From Nageia nagi (lineage: Eukaryota > Pinophyta), in the NCBI GenBank assembly GCA_050084985.1, contig JBITNC010000002.1:21638001-21702000 (forward strand): 64,000 bases of DNA, read 5' to 3'. The notes under the pieces are model-generated. The model was given only the letters and a program-made list of their open reading frames with translations. It ran no database searches and was not told the origin of the DNA. This document shows positions 47,722-58,554 of this stretch, piece by piece (the first letter of the stretch is position 1; each line of letters opens with the position of its first letter). The position numbers were made by a program, and so were the translations under genes.

Positions 47722-47798
47722 CATAATGTATTATTGCCCAATTACTTAACATAAAAAATTGTTATTAGAATAAACAAAATGAGCAATAATATATTATG
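47722..47798 (-). repeat. Leader inverted repeat (hairpin) of Copia-Y
   Basis: Arms 47722-47737 and 47783-47798 (CATAATGTATTATTGC and GCAATAATATATTATG) are identical to those of Copia-1 although the surrounding elements have diverged. Confidence 0.75.
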
Positions 47799-47988
47799 TT
47801 GTTGAGGCAATGTTTTCTAGGGGTTGAACTAACATAATCATAAAAGAATGTTAGTATAAAAAATGAACAAAAAAAGGATAGGAGCTTATACCTGTAAATT
47901 GTTTTACCTCAAACAAGAAGAATAAACCTCCAAAGAAGATGAATAAGGATGAAGAATGTCCAAGAATATTAATGATGAAGAGCTTTCA

Positions 47989-48008
47989 CACCAAGGTTTG
48001 ATACCAAT
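47989..48008 (-). other. Primer-binding site of Copia-Y
   Basis: Minus-strand ATTGGTATCAAACCTTGGTG next to the LTR: a tRNA-Met-type PBS with a G-to-A change relative to that of Copia-1. Confidence 0.8.
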
Positions 48009-48009
48009 T

Positions 48010-48504
48010 TGAAAGAACTTATACTAACAAAATTTCTAAACAACCAAGATCATATAAAATCTCATACTAACATCAAGATAACTTAAGAATACAATCTCAC
48101 AAAGATAACTCAATATGTAAGTGGTTCCTCCAACTAGGAGTACATCCACTAACTAGATCTCACTTCATTCACAAACATGAATATCTTACAATTCTTCTAA
48201 CTCATCTCCTAAACACTATCCTATAGCATATCTTTACTCTACAAATTGGTATATGATACAAAGAGGGAGCCTTCTATTTATATGCCAAAATCCCTCTTTG
48301 GATCACCCTTTTCTCCAATGTACAAAAGCATGACATGCACATCCTTTTACCCAAGGGGCATGCCCATGACATGGAGTGTAGGACAAGTTACATTATCATA
48401 TTCACTTAAATACTTAAGGTATCAAATGATATTCTTAAGTAATAGTGAACTTACATAGAAGATTATTACAAAACCTTTACAATAATGCATTATACATTTT
48501 AACA
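48010..48504 (-). repeat. 5' LTR of Copia-Y
   Basis: 495 bp; minus-strand TGTTAAAATG...GTTCTTTCA. Minus-strand TATA box ATATAAATA at 48283-48275. It shares general layout and the phrase GGTTCCTCC / GGAGTACATCCAC with the LTR of Copia-1, showing family relationship, but is too diverged to be the same subfamily. Confidence 0.8.
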
Positions 48505-49458
48505 ATTGTAACTAGGAAATTTTGAGGTTTTATAATCATTGCAAGTTTGTCCTAAGTCTCCAAAACTTAGATCCATTGAAATGCATAACATAATATGTAA
48601 TCTAATTCATATTTTATGTTTTTTAATTACTTTGGCTATTGTCATTTATCACTAATAAAAGGAAGGGAAGCTAGTCATCATTAACATTAAACATCACTCC
48701 TTGAAACATCCAAGACATACCATAATTCTTCTTAAAGATATAATTTTGCAAGGATCTTATCTTAGAGGTTTGAATTACATCATGGTGGATCATCATAAAT
48801 TAGGCTACACTTATCTTATCTCATTATTGTAAAAAACATATATAAATATTGCATTTTGCATTGTATGCACTAGATGTAGCTTATTCTTATTTATTCTAAT
48901 AATTTTAGCATTATTATTTTTGTTGATTTTCATTCATGTAGATAAAAGTGAATTGTAAAGATAATATTTCTTTTTGGAACATTTTATTTTATCTACATAT
49001 ACCTTTAAATGCTAAATAAAATAATTGAAAGACTCAGACAAAAGAGATTAAGAATGGAAAATTATAAAAATGTTAATAAAATTATGATAGATGAAAAAAT
49101 AGAAAATAAGTAATATAAAAATATATGTCTATCTTCAACATCTTAATAAGATAACACTCAAATAACTACATCTCAAGGAACTTGTACAACATCTAAAAAT
49201 ATGTCAATAATTCCTTTTGATAAAAAATCAAAATATCATTAATTTATTTTTGTATACTTATTCATTAAATAAAATTATTTCTATTAGATCATCACCTCTT
49301 TCCTATCTACAAATCCCACCCTCATTACCACTAATTAATCAACGCATAACTCCCTATCCTCCTCATTTGCAAAATTAACTTACTTTTACAACCATAAAAA
49401 TACTAAGATAAACCTTGAGAATGCCAATTTACATAACCTTAATTTCCATGTAGATAAT
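48505..49458. other. Intergenic between Copia-Y and the LINE segment
   Basis: AT-rich, no gene recognised. May include decayed LINE sequence, but no reading frame supports this. Confidence 0.4.
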
Positions 49459-49905
49459 CCCTCTAACTACCCAATAGTTTGGAGTACCAAAAATAAATCT
49501 TGACCAATTTATATTATGAATTTCAAATAATAATTTGTACCCTTTATAACACCCACAACACCTTTTCCACATATTCTAGGATCTATTTTCTAGTTGTGGT
49601 AATGTTAACATTAAGGAGGAGGAGTTAAAAGCAAAATATCATTCAATTATACATCAAGAAGCCATTCATTGTAGGCAAAAATATAAGATTGATTGACTCA
49701 AAAAAGGAGATAAAAATACCAAAACTTTCAAGATATCTATGATACAGAGGAGAGCCTTCAATAAAATATGAAGAATTCTTAAAGAGGATGGGATCCTAAC
49801 TGAGGAGGAAGAGGAAATGAAGGAGAGAATAGTTTAATTCTACAAAAAATTTCTCACCTTGGACAAGAATGATGACCCAAAGGCAACTGAAATACTACTC
49901 CAAAA
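49459..49905 (+). repeat. LINE segment, left copy of a ~448-bp direct repeat
   Basis: Nearly identical to 55125-55573, the beginning of the LINE ORF2 remnant. The repeat ends abruptly at CTCCAAAA, where copia sequence begins (49906), and the second copy starts exactly where that copia ends. It encodes the region ahead of the RT domain (KYEEFLKRMGS and a following RRKR segment), with stops. Confidence 0.85.
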
Positions 49906-50177
49906 CATGTGTTGATTATCATTACAAAATAGAGCATGCACATATGATTTCCTCGCATATGAATAACTGAATAGTGCCAAAAGACACAGAAGAGTTCCTC
50001 ACACATGGATAACTGAACAGTGCTAGATTGGCCAATCTTTTTACTTTTAAAATTTTGTACAACAAGTTCCTCACATAGAGCGAACTTACCACGGAGGTGT
50101 ACAACAAAATCAACACTATACAACACAAAATCCTCCTAAGGGTTTTGTCATCACAAATATGAATTCAACATAAGAAT

Positions 50178-53060
50178 TCAAACTTCACTCCCACTTGAGG
50201 GAAACTTCACCAACCCGATAACATCCCTAAGCTTACAAAATCAAGCTTTTGAGAGTGGCTTGATGAACATATCAGTGGAGTTCAAGGTGGATGGACAATA
50301 CTCCAGGTGTATTATGCCATCAAAAACCTTCTCCCTGATAAAATGGGTATGGATTTCCACATGTTTTATTCTCTGATGGAACATAGGATTTTTAGCCAAA
50401 GAAATAGTTGATTGATTGTTTAAAGAAATCAAAGATGAGCCACCTTGCTCATACCTAATTTCTTTCAGAAGATGCCTTAGCCAAATGGCTTCCTAGTTTG
50501 CAATAGATAAGGCAGGGTATTCAACTTCTATGGTGGAAAGAGAAACATTAGGCTACTTCTTAGAAGCCCAAAAAATAGCACCTAAACCAATGCTAAACAC
50601 ATATGCAAAGGTTTATTTCCTATCATCTCTATCTCCCCCATAGTTTGAATATGAGAATCTAGAGAGAATAAATGAGGGTAACTTAGAATACTTGAGAACA
50701 AGATCCTTAGTCCCAGCAACATACCTTAAGATTTGCTTAACAACATTGAGGTGCTTAATATATGATTTTTGCATGAATCATGCCATTAGATTGACTACAA
50801 AGGTAATATTTTACCTAGATATAGTCAAATACAGAAGATTATCAATTAATTACCTATAAGCTATAGCATCAGCCAATTGAGAGTTAGAGCTTAGATAAAT
50901 AGTGATTATAAGAGAGATTGGGATCGCAACATATCTACACTCCTTCATTTCAAACTTCTGTAAGATGTCTAATATATACTTAGATTAACTGAGATAAGTA
51001 GAATCCTTGTATTGATACACTTGCATTCCAAGAGATCAATATCAATCATTTCAAATGTTGCCTTAAGTTTGGATATGCACTCTTAAATGATTCCATCATT
51101 GTTCCTACTTATCAGAAGATCATCCACATAAAGAAGAATCAAGACCACATCTTTTCCTTGATTGAGTACATATAGATCGAAATCAAAAAAATACGTAGAG
51201 AAACTAATGTCTTGAAAATACCTTGAAATCTTTCTATACCAGCTCTAGGTGCATGCTTAAATCCATAAAATGACTTCTTTAGCTTGCACACAAAGGACTC
51301 TTTACCTTCCATAATGAACCCTTGTGGTTGATTCATGAAGATTTTCACATCTAATTCACCATTGAAAAATGCACTCTTGACATTAAGTTGAAAAAATTTC
51401 CATCCTTGAGCTATAGAAAGAGTGAGGATAATTCTCATAGTAGACATCTTTGCCACAGGAGCAAAGGTTTCCTCATAATCTACATCATATTTTAAAGCAA
51501 AACCTTTGGCTACTAACCTTGCCTTGTATTTCTCAATATCCCTAATAGAATTAAACTTGAACTTGTAGATCCACTTATTACCAATCATATTTTTCTCATT
51601 GAAATGAGAAACAAAATCCCAAGTTTTATTTTTTATAAGCACCTCATACTCCACTTTCATGGCTTCCATGCAGCACTTGTGCTTAGAAGCTTTTTTAAAG
51701 GTTAAGGGCTCATGCTTGTTGTTAATTTTAGAAAATAAAGATTTATTTAAGGTCATGCTCCTTGTTACCCTTTGTGTTAGAAATTTTTATTCTTAAGATG
51801 ACTTATCTACATCAATATCTAACTAGCTAGGTGCAATTGAAGAGACTTTTGAATCATCAACATCCTCATTAGAAGTAAATTCTTCAATGAGTTCATTGAA
51901 CTTTACATCCTTATAAATAAACATGACTTTGTAAGATGGAGAGTAGAGCCTGTAGCATCTATGCTGATTATCATAACCCACAAAGATGCATTTTTTAACT
52001 CTTTTATCTAACTTCTTTTTTTTTCTCATAAATAATGTAGGAGAATGCTTCACAACCAAATACCCTAAGGTAAGAAATGTTGGGTTTTCTTCCTAACTAT
52101 GCTTCAAAAGGAGTTTTACTTTGAATGACTTTTATGGAACACTTATTCAAGGTGTAAATAGCAGTGCTCATAGTTGCACCCCATAAGAAATAAGAAAGAT
52201 TACCCAACATGCATCTAGCCATCTCCATAATTATCTTATTTTTCCTTTCGATAATACCATTCTATTGAGGAGTGTAAGAAATCATAAACTACCTCTTGAT
52301 TTCATACTTAGCATAATAATCATTGAACTCATTGTTGCTATATTCTCCCCCATTATCTGATCTCAACATCTTGATTTTAAGGTTAGTTCGATTCTCAATA
52401 AAGGCCTTAAAAACCTTAAAACTCTTAAAGGTTTGATCCTTGTACTTAAGTAGATACTCAAAGGTCATCCTACTAAATTCATCAATGAAGGTCAAAACAT
52501 AAGATGCTCCTCCAAGCAACTTAGTCTGAAACGGACCCATAAAATCTGAACACATAAGTTGAAGAGGTTGAGATGCTCTTATTGCCTTATCTTTTTCAAA
52601 CTCTTATCTATGCATCTTGCCAAGAATGCACTTCTTGCATAGACCAATCAAAGGAGAAATTGAAGGCAAACCTTTCACAAGTTCTTGATCTTTCATGACT
52701 TGAATATTCTTGTGGTTAAGGTGCCTTAAATGTTGGTACCAAAGATTACCTCTCGAACACACACTTGTAGCAAGATACATCTTTGATGGAACTTGATCCA
52801 TAATGTAGAGATCATCTTTCACTAATCTTTTAACCAATATGTCAAGTCTTTTCTTAATGCACCAGGATTGAGAGTTGAACTCAAAAGAATACCTTTTTCT
52901 AGCAACTTGGATTATAGAGAAAAGGTTCATCTTTAACTTAGAAACATAGAGAATATTTTCAAGAACCTTCCTGTGAATCAATACACTTCCAATGCCTTGG
53001 ACTTCAAGGATAGAGTTATCACCTATCACAATTGCATCTTTTTTATACTTGTGAAAGTTC
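50178..53060 (-). pseudogene. Copia-C pol remnant
   Basis: GAG-pre-integrase region (LWYQHLRHLNHKNIQ, ~52735), integrase (CSDFMGPFQTK, about 52550, and RSDNGGEYSNNE, ~52360), RT (KARLVAKGFALKYDVDYEET, ~51510) and YVDD region near 51115, then RNase H and an end like HVEIHTHFIREKVFDGIIHL (~50345). Stops and shifts interrupt it throughout, for example after the frame at 51756-51139. Pol ends at 50178, next to a purine-rich tract as in Copia-1. Confidence 0.8.
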
Positions 53061-54094
53061 TCAAACTATTTTCCTTCTCATATGTAGGAGGTACAAGGTT
53101 CTTATTCACTATTTGCCAAAGCTTTCTTACCTATAATTCAGTTCTCATCTAAGGTTTCTAAATACCAAAGTTGAAACTATCAAGAATGTGTTTAGGTAAA
53201 AAGGAGTCTCCCATTTGCTATACAAGAATGTGAAAAATAATAAACATGTGGTTTAATAAACATCATTATATTTTAAATTTTACATGTTACATTTAATTAA
53301 CAAAGACATGTTTGATTTGATTCACAAGTGCAAATATTTCACAACTCAAATAATAATCCATATACTCAAATACATTTCTCATCTCAAGAACCATAGATGT
53401 AGAGTGACATTGTTGAAGCTTATTTTTTATCTAAAATTAGGCCTTCACTTGGATGCCCACATAAGAGGAGCCCAAGTACTACCAATCTTCAACTAATTCA
53501 CCTTGGTTAGTATTATACGCTCATAAGGAGAAGTACCTACTATTTTCCAAGGTTATGATGTATATTGGATTGGCCAAATTATTAATCTTGATTAGGTTTC
53601 AAGTTGTCCTCCTAGGTTATCAAGATAATCCTTAAATGGATGTGCGGACATGTGGTATCACTACACACATGCTTGTCCACCTATTGTAGTTATGTCCAAA
53701 CCAACAAAGGACTTAGGGGTAATTGAGAAGTACAAATTTTTTACCATTTGGATCATCAGATTGAAAGGCTCCAATCCACCTATCCTCACCTCATGGCTCC
53801 CCAAACAAGTCATCTTGCAGAATGTATGTGCGGATGTGTTTATTTTAGGGGGTTGCTCATTTCAATGTTTACGATTTTGCATAAGTAAATAAAGTAAAAT
53901 ACGAAATATGAAGTAAAAAAAGCATAAGTAAAAACATCATCCATTTGCAATTTTTGAAACTTAAGAGTCCAATGGGTTTTGTTTACTAACTTCTAAAGGA
54001 CATCTTTACATCATTCCTTATTTTGCACAAGTCCATTCCATTCTTTGCATAAGAAAATAAAAAATTAAGGAATCATCAAATGCATCATTTCCAT

Positions 54095-54276
54095 AACTTA
54101 AAAAATTAAGTAATAAGCATGCATCATTCCTATTAACTTAAAAAATTAAGTAATAAGCATGCATCATTTAACTTAAAAAATCAAGTAAGAAGCATGCATC
54201 ATTCCTATTAACTTTAAAAATTAAGTAATAAGCATACATCATTTAACTTAAAAAATCAATTAATAAGCATGCATCA
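54095..54276. repeat. Leader tandem repeat with palindromic units in Copia-C
   Basis: About five units of 33-40 bp, each with AACTTAAAAAATTAAGTAAT followed by AAGCATGCATCA. Both the ACTTAAAAAATTAAGT core and GCATGC are (near) palindromes. Copia-1's leader has a shorter version at 42800-42930. Confidence 0.7.
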
Positions 54277-55124
54277 ATTTTAAAGAGACATCAAGGTTTC
54301 TAGATGACAAACATGTATTCTAAGCATAAAAGGATCTAAAGGTTAAGTAAAAACAAATCATAAAGATTCCCCCCAAATTTTTTTTTTACATAAAAAAAGA
54401 TCCCTTCAATAATATTACTTTTACCTAAGTAATATTTATCAAAGTAAATTGATTAGAACATTAAAAATTAATGCCAATAGTATTGCAATTTTAATCTAAA
54501 AAAAATGCAATACTTAAAAAAAATTCTCTTCTTTACAATTTAAACCTTTCATCATTAAAAAGAATACCTCCAAAAAAAATTAATGCACCATCATTTAAGC
54601 CATCCAAGCCATCCATAAATCCTATAAAGGATTAAATGTAAGAAGGAAACCCTCACGTCCCTCAAAGGAAGGGCCAAGTATTGTAGAAAACAAAATGATA
54701 ATAGGAAACTATCATAAGGAAAAGTTTTAATTGACAACCACCAAAATAAATGTCCTCCCCTTATTTAATACAAAATAGGGAGAGAAGAAATAAAAAATAA
54801 AGGGCTATGTAGAGGGTTTGAGCGGCCAATAGTGGTGGCATAGAGGAGACTGAAAGGAGTTGCAAGTGGAGGTGCAAGGGATTGCATGAGGAGAGGCTTT
54901 AGCCATGAGTGGGAAGGTGTTGTAGCCAGATGGAGAGTAGAGGCTAAAGCGAAGAAAGTCTGACCATGAGGGGAAGATGTTATAGCTAGATAAAGAGCGG
55001 AGCTCAATACAATGGAGGAATGGTGTTAAAGGGCCATGAGGACCATAGGTGCTCAAACCTTTTCAATAGATGGTGCAGAAGACAACCAGAACAAACACAT
55101 TTACCATAGTCTTCAATAGCAAAT

Positions 55125-56705
55125 CCTCTAACTACCCAATAGTTTGGAGTACCAAAAATAAATCTTGACCAATTTATATTATGATTTTCAAATAATAATT
55201 TGTACCCTCTATAACACCCACAACACCTTTTCCACATATTCTAGGATCTATTTTCTAGTTGTGGTAATGTTAACATTAAGGAGGAGAAGGAGTTAAAAGC
55301 AAAATATCATTCGATACTACATCAAGAAGCCATTCATTGTAGGCAAAAATATAAGATTGATTGAATCAAAAAAGGAGATAAAAATACCAAAATTTTCAAG
55401 ATATCTATGATACAGAGGAGAGCCTTCAATAAAATATGAAGAATTCTTAGAGAGGATGGGATCCTAACTAAGGAGGAAGAGGAAATGAAGGAGAGAATAG
55501 TTCAATTCTACAAAACATTTCTCACCCTGGACAAGAATGATGACCCAAAGGCAACTGAAATACTACTCCAAAATATCCCAAGAATAATTGAGGAGGAAGA
55601 TAATAGAAAACTTAGAGCTTCAATTTTAGATGATGAAGTAATTTATTCTTCTATATGAGTTATAGGAAAAGATAAGGTACATGGATCAGATGGGTTCTTT
55701 GCTCATTTTTTTCACTTCTTTTGGGAGATTGTGGGGGATGATATGGTAGGATCCATTAAGAAATTTCAAAAGAAGGATGCTTTGCTCAAAAGTTAGAATG
55801 CCACCTTCCTTGTACTCATCCCTAAGAATAAAGAAGCAACAAATTTTAAATACTTCAGGCCAATTAGTCTTTGTAATACAATCTACAAAATAATCACCAA
55901 AATACTTGAAAACCACATGTAGGATCTCCTCCCAAGGATGGTATCAACAAAATAAGACGTATTTATGGTAGGAAGGAAGATAGTGGATGGGATCAATATC
56001 ACAATGCATGAGACCATTCATTCCCTATAATTTAAGAAGGAAGTAAGAATGATCATCAAATTGGATATGCAGAAATCCTATGATAGAGTCTCATGGAAGT
56101 TTTTGGATGAAGTGCTTGGAAAGTTTGGCTTCAATGAACAATGGAGAACTTGGACTAGGCTCTGTACTTCTATCATAACATTCTCAATTTTGGTGAATTG
56201 AGAGTCATCAAGTTTCTTTAATATCGTAAGAGGGTTGAGATAAGGAGACCGCATTTATCCTTATTTATTTATCATTATGGTAGAAGCAATAAGTAAAATC
56301 CTAAAAATGGCTATATTTTTAGGTATAATTAGAGGCATATTATTGGCCCCTAATTATTTCCCAATCACCCACCACTAATTTATTGATGATACAATTTTGA
56401 TTGGGATAGCAAGCATTAGAGAAGCTTAAGAATTCAAGAACATATTAGACATATATGAGAGAGCCTCTAATCAGAATATTAACTATAAAAAAATTAGGAT
56501 CTTCTTCTCAAATACCCCAGATGAAACACACCAGGAAATAGCCAAGATATTCAATTTTCAGATAGGGACTCTTTCATCAATATATCTAGGAATGCCCTTA
56601 TTTGGTGGAAGAGTAAACAAGGAATGTTGAACAAGGGTAATGAGTAGATTTGAGAAGAAATTGGAAGGTTGGAAGGGTGCTCTCTTGAGCTTAATGAAAC
56701 GTTCT
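55125..56705 (+). mobile_element. LINE (non-LTR retrotransposon) ORF2 fragment
   Basis: Plus-strand pieces read through a LINE reverse transcriptase: MKERIVQFYKTFLTLDKND (55486-55542), FLVLIPKNKEATNFKYFRPI (~55805-55865), a KLDMQKSYDRVSWKFLDEVL segment (~56060-56115), and the catalytic box FIDD (56379-56390), where F/YADD is usual, directly preceded by TAA. It continues to IYLGMPLFGG and KLEGWKGALLS, typical of plant L1-like ORF2. 5' and 3' ends (endonuclease domain, tail) are missing; there are many stops. The first 449 bp are duplicated at 49459-49905. Confidence 0.85.
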
Positions 56706-57345
56706 TATTGATATTTTATCATAATTTGCTTATGATATTTTATTTATGTAATGAAACAAAGAATAATCATTAATGCAACGTTCTTCCTTTCCATGTTATA
56801 GGTCCTTCTTTTAACCATCCAAAGAGTACCCTTTTCTCAACTCCCTTGGATGAATGAACAAAAAAATTATAAATGAAGAATATGCATAGTTATTGACCTT
56901 TTTATCACTTTATTACTTGAACTAACATTATTAAAACTATCTTAAAATTACTTTAAGTTCTGGTAGTTCTAATAAGATCATCTTTCAAATAGTGAAAAAT
57001 AATGTATCCATAAGGGGGCCACCTACAAGAGTGCATGCGTGCATGTGCGAGGGCTCATTTGAAAACTCTTAAACCCTACATGCTAGTGGAACAGATTTGT
57101 ATTGATTGATGCATACAAAAGGGACTGCCCATGCACAAAATAGAGGACCAAAGGCAAAACAGAGCCATGGTACATGCAGGGGAAATTCATGGATTTTGGT
57201 GTAGGACATTATCTTAGCAAAACCATGGTGGAAATGCTATTTTGAGGTGAAAATATAGTAACGATATAGACCAATACCCAACATCAGATCCTTGCTCCAT
57301 GGCATCTATCTTGGAGCAATTATCTTTTGATGGCAAAAGTGGGGC

Positions 57346-57368
57346 TCCAATAAGGACTATATAAAAGG
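57346..57368 (+). promoter_or_regulatory. Promoter-like CAAT/TATA pair
   Basis: CTCCAATAAG is followed 5 nt later by TATATAAAAGG (57358-57368). It is a good TATA match but lies 1.2 kb before the PPR start, so it may belong to a decayed LTR or another transcript. Only sequence resemblance supports it. Confidence 0.25.
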
Positions 57369-57654
57369 AAGACCCTAAGAGGAAGTGAAGAGAGAGAAAA
57401 AAATGTGTGCTATGTATATTCTAATCCATATTTCACTAATTCATTTTTACTTTGGGATAATGTCTACAAAATGATTCCATAGACTTATAGATCTTAAATG
57501 ATGGGAGGATCCATCAACAACAAAGGCTACGAGGAGTGTCAAACTTAATGAAGGGAGGTCCTACTTCATTTAAAAGATGGAGTCTGGTGGACCAAATTGG
57601 AATTTGGTGAACTATATTCTTCTAAATTTGAGATGAGGGAAAGGACTCATATAC

Positions 57655-57920
57655 AATGGAGGGCATGATGTTGGGGTTAATGGAGGGAAATCTTATTTCA
57701 TTGTGTTTAATTGGAAGAAGTGTGGTAAATTGGACCACATGGATTTAGTCATGAACCAATGAAGACTCAAATTTTGGAATATGATTCATATGCTTATTTT
57801 AATAATCTTAAGAATAAGTTAAACTAATAGGCTATACTTACAGATTGAGCTAATGAAATGGAATCATCAATAATGGAGGGCATGTATGTTGGGCTTAACG
57901 GAGGGAATTCTTATTTCATT
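57655..57920. repeat. Direct repeat pair, ~48 bp, 217-bp spacing
   Basis: 57655-57702 and 57872-57920 share AATGGAGGGCATG and GGAGGGAA(A/T)TCTTATTTCATT with few differences. A weaker third copy is near 57545-57575. Possibly remnants of a tandem repeat. Confidence 0.7.
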
Positions 57921-58554
57921 ACCTCTTTTGAACCATGAGTCTAGCAAGATCAAATCTTAGCTTCATTCTCCTTTATGTTTGATATGATGTAAAACGTAAT
58001 GAATGGAAAATATAGTGTCTATTTACTTTATTCTCCTTTATGTTTCACATGATGGATGCTATGGCTTTCTGTTTATTGTCAAAGTTTAGAAATGGTATAT
58101 AGGCTTCATTCTCCTTTTTATTAGAAAGAAAAAATAATTTTAATTTACTTCGTTCTTTTTTTTTGTTCGAAGAAAAAAATAATTTTAAAAGACTCATAGA
58201 CATTATTATTTCTTCTATGAATATTCTTAAACATAAATATTAAATTTTTAAATACCCTTTCAAAAATTCTATTTTTTATTAATACAAATTTACCTATTTT
58301 AATCAAATAAAAGAATGTACTATTATTGTGTTCCATAAAATTGATCTTCTTTCTCAATGAATCCAAAGAAAGATTATTGATATCAATTACAAAACCAAAC
58401 TTGATTATGGATGACTTTCTCCTCATCTAAATTAAACAACTCTCCCAAATCATGAACTTCTCATATGCAACCATGTCTTCCCTTGGAGTTTACTTGGCTA
58501 TAAGTAGTCTAGGACAATATTGACATTCGAATTGGCCAAATAAGCAGAAGAGCA

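Larger units (their letters stand above)
45062..48504 (-). mobile_element. Truncated Ty1/copia element with 5' LTR (Copia-Y)
   Basis: From right to left: LTR (48504-48010), tRNA-Met PBS, leader with a conserved hairpin, gag (47332 to about 46380), zinc-binding and protease remnants, and integrase (about 46060-45100). The segment then breaks off at DYDSQHRGYRLYS, before RT. It is related to Copia-1 and to the copia at 49906-55124 across gag, integrase and leader. RT, RNase H and the 3' LTR are absent. All frames contain stops. Confidence 0.8.
49906..55124 (-). mobile_element. Truncated Ty1/copia element between LINE repeats (Copia-C)
   Basis: Minus-strand relative of Copia-1 and Copia-Y without LTRs. 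It holds the 3' region with one 50-bp unit (about 50056-50105), pol, a truncated gag start at 53214, and a leader like that of Copia-1 (53280-55124). Between about 53040 and 53095 the pre-integrase region is joined directly to gag N-terminal sequence, so most of gag and protease are deleted. The outer limits coincide with the ends of the ~448-bp LINE repeats. No 5-bp target duplication applies because the LTRs are missing. Confidence 0.75.
56706..58554. other. Intergenic region upstream of the PPR gene
   Basis: No gene recognised. Contains a promoter-like CCAAT/TATA pair near 57347-57368 and a pair of ~48-bp direct repeats (57655-57702 and 57872-57920). A phrase TTCATTCTCCTTT recurs at about 57962, 58030 and 58105. 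The last few hundred bases before 58555 presumably hold the PPR promoter; a weak TATA-like CTATAAGTAG lies at 58498-58507. Confidence 0.4.
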
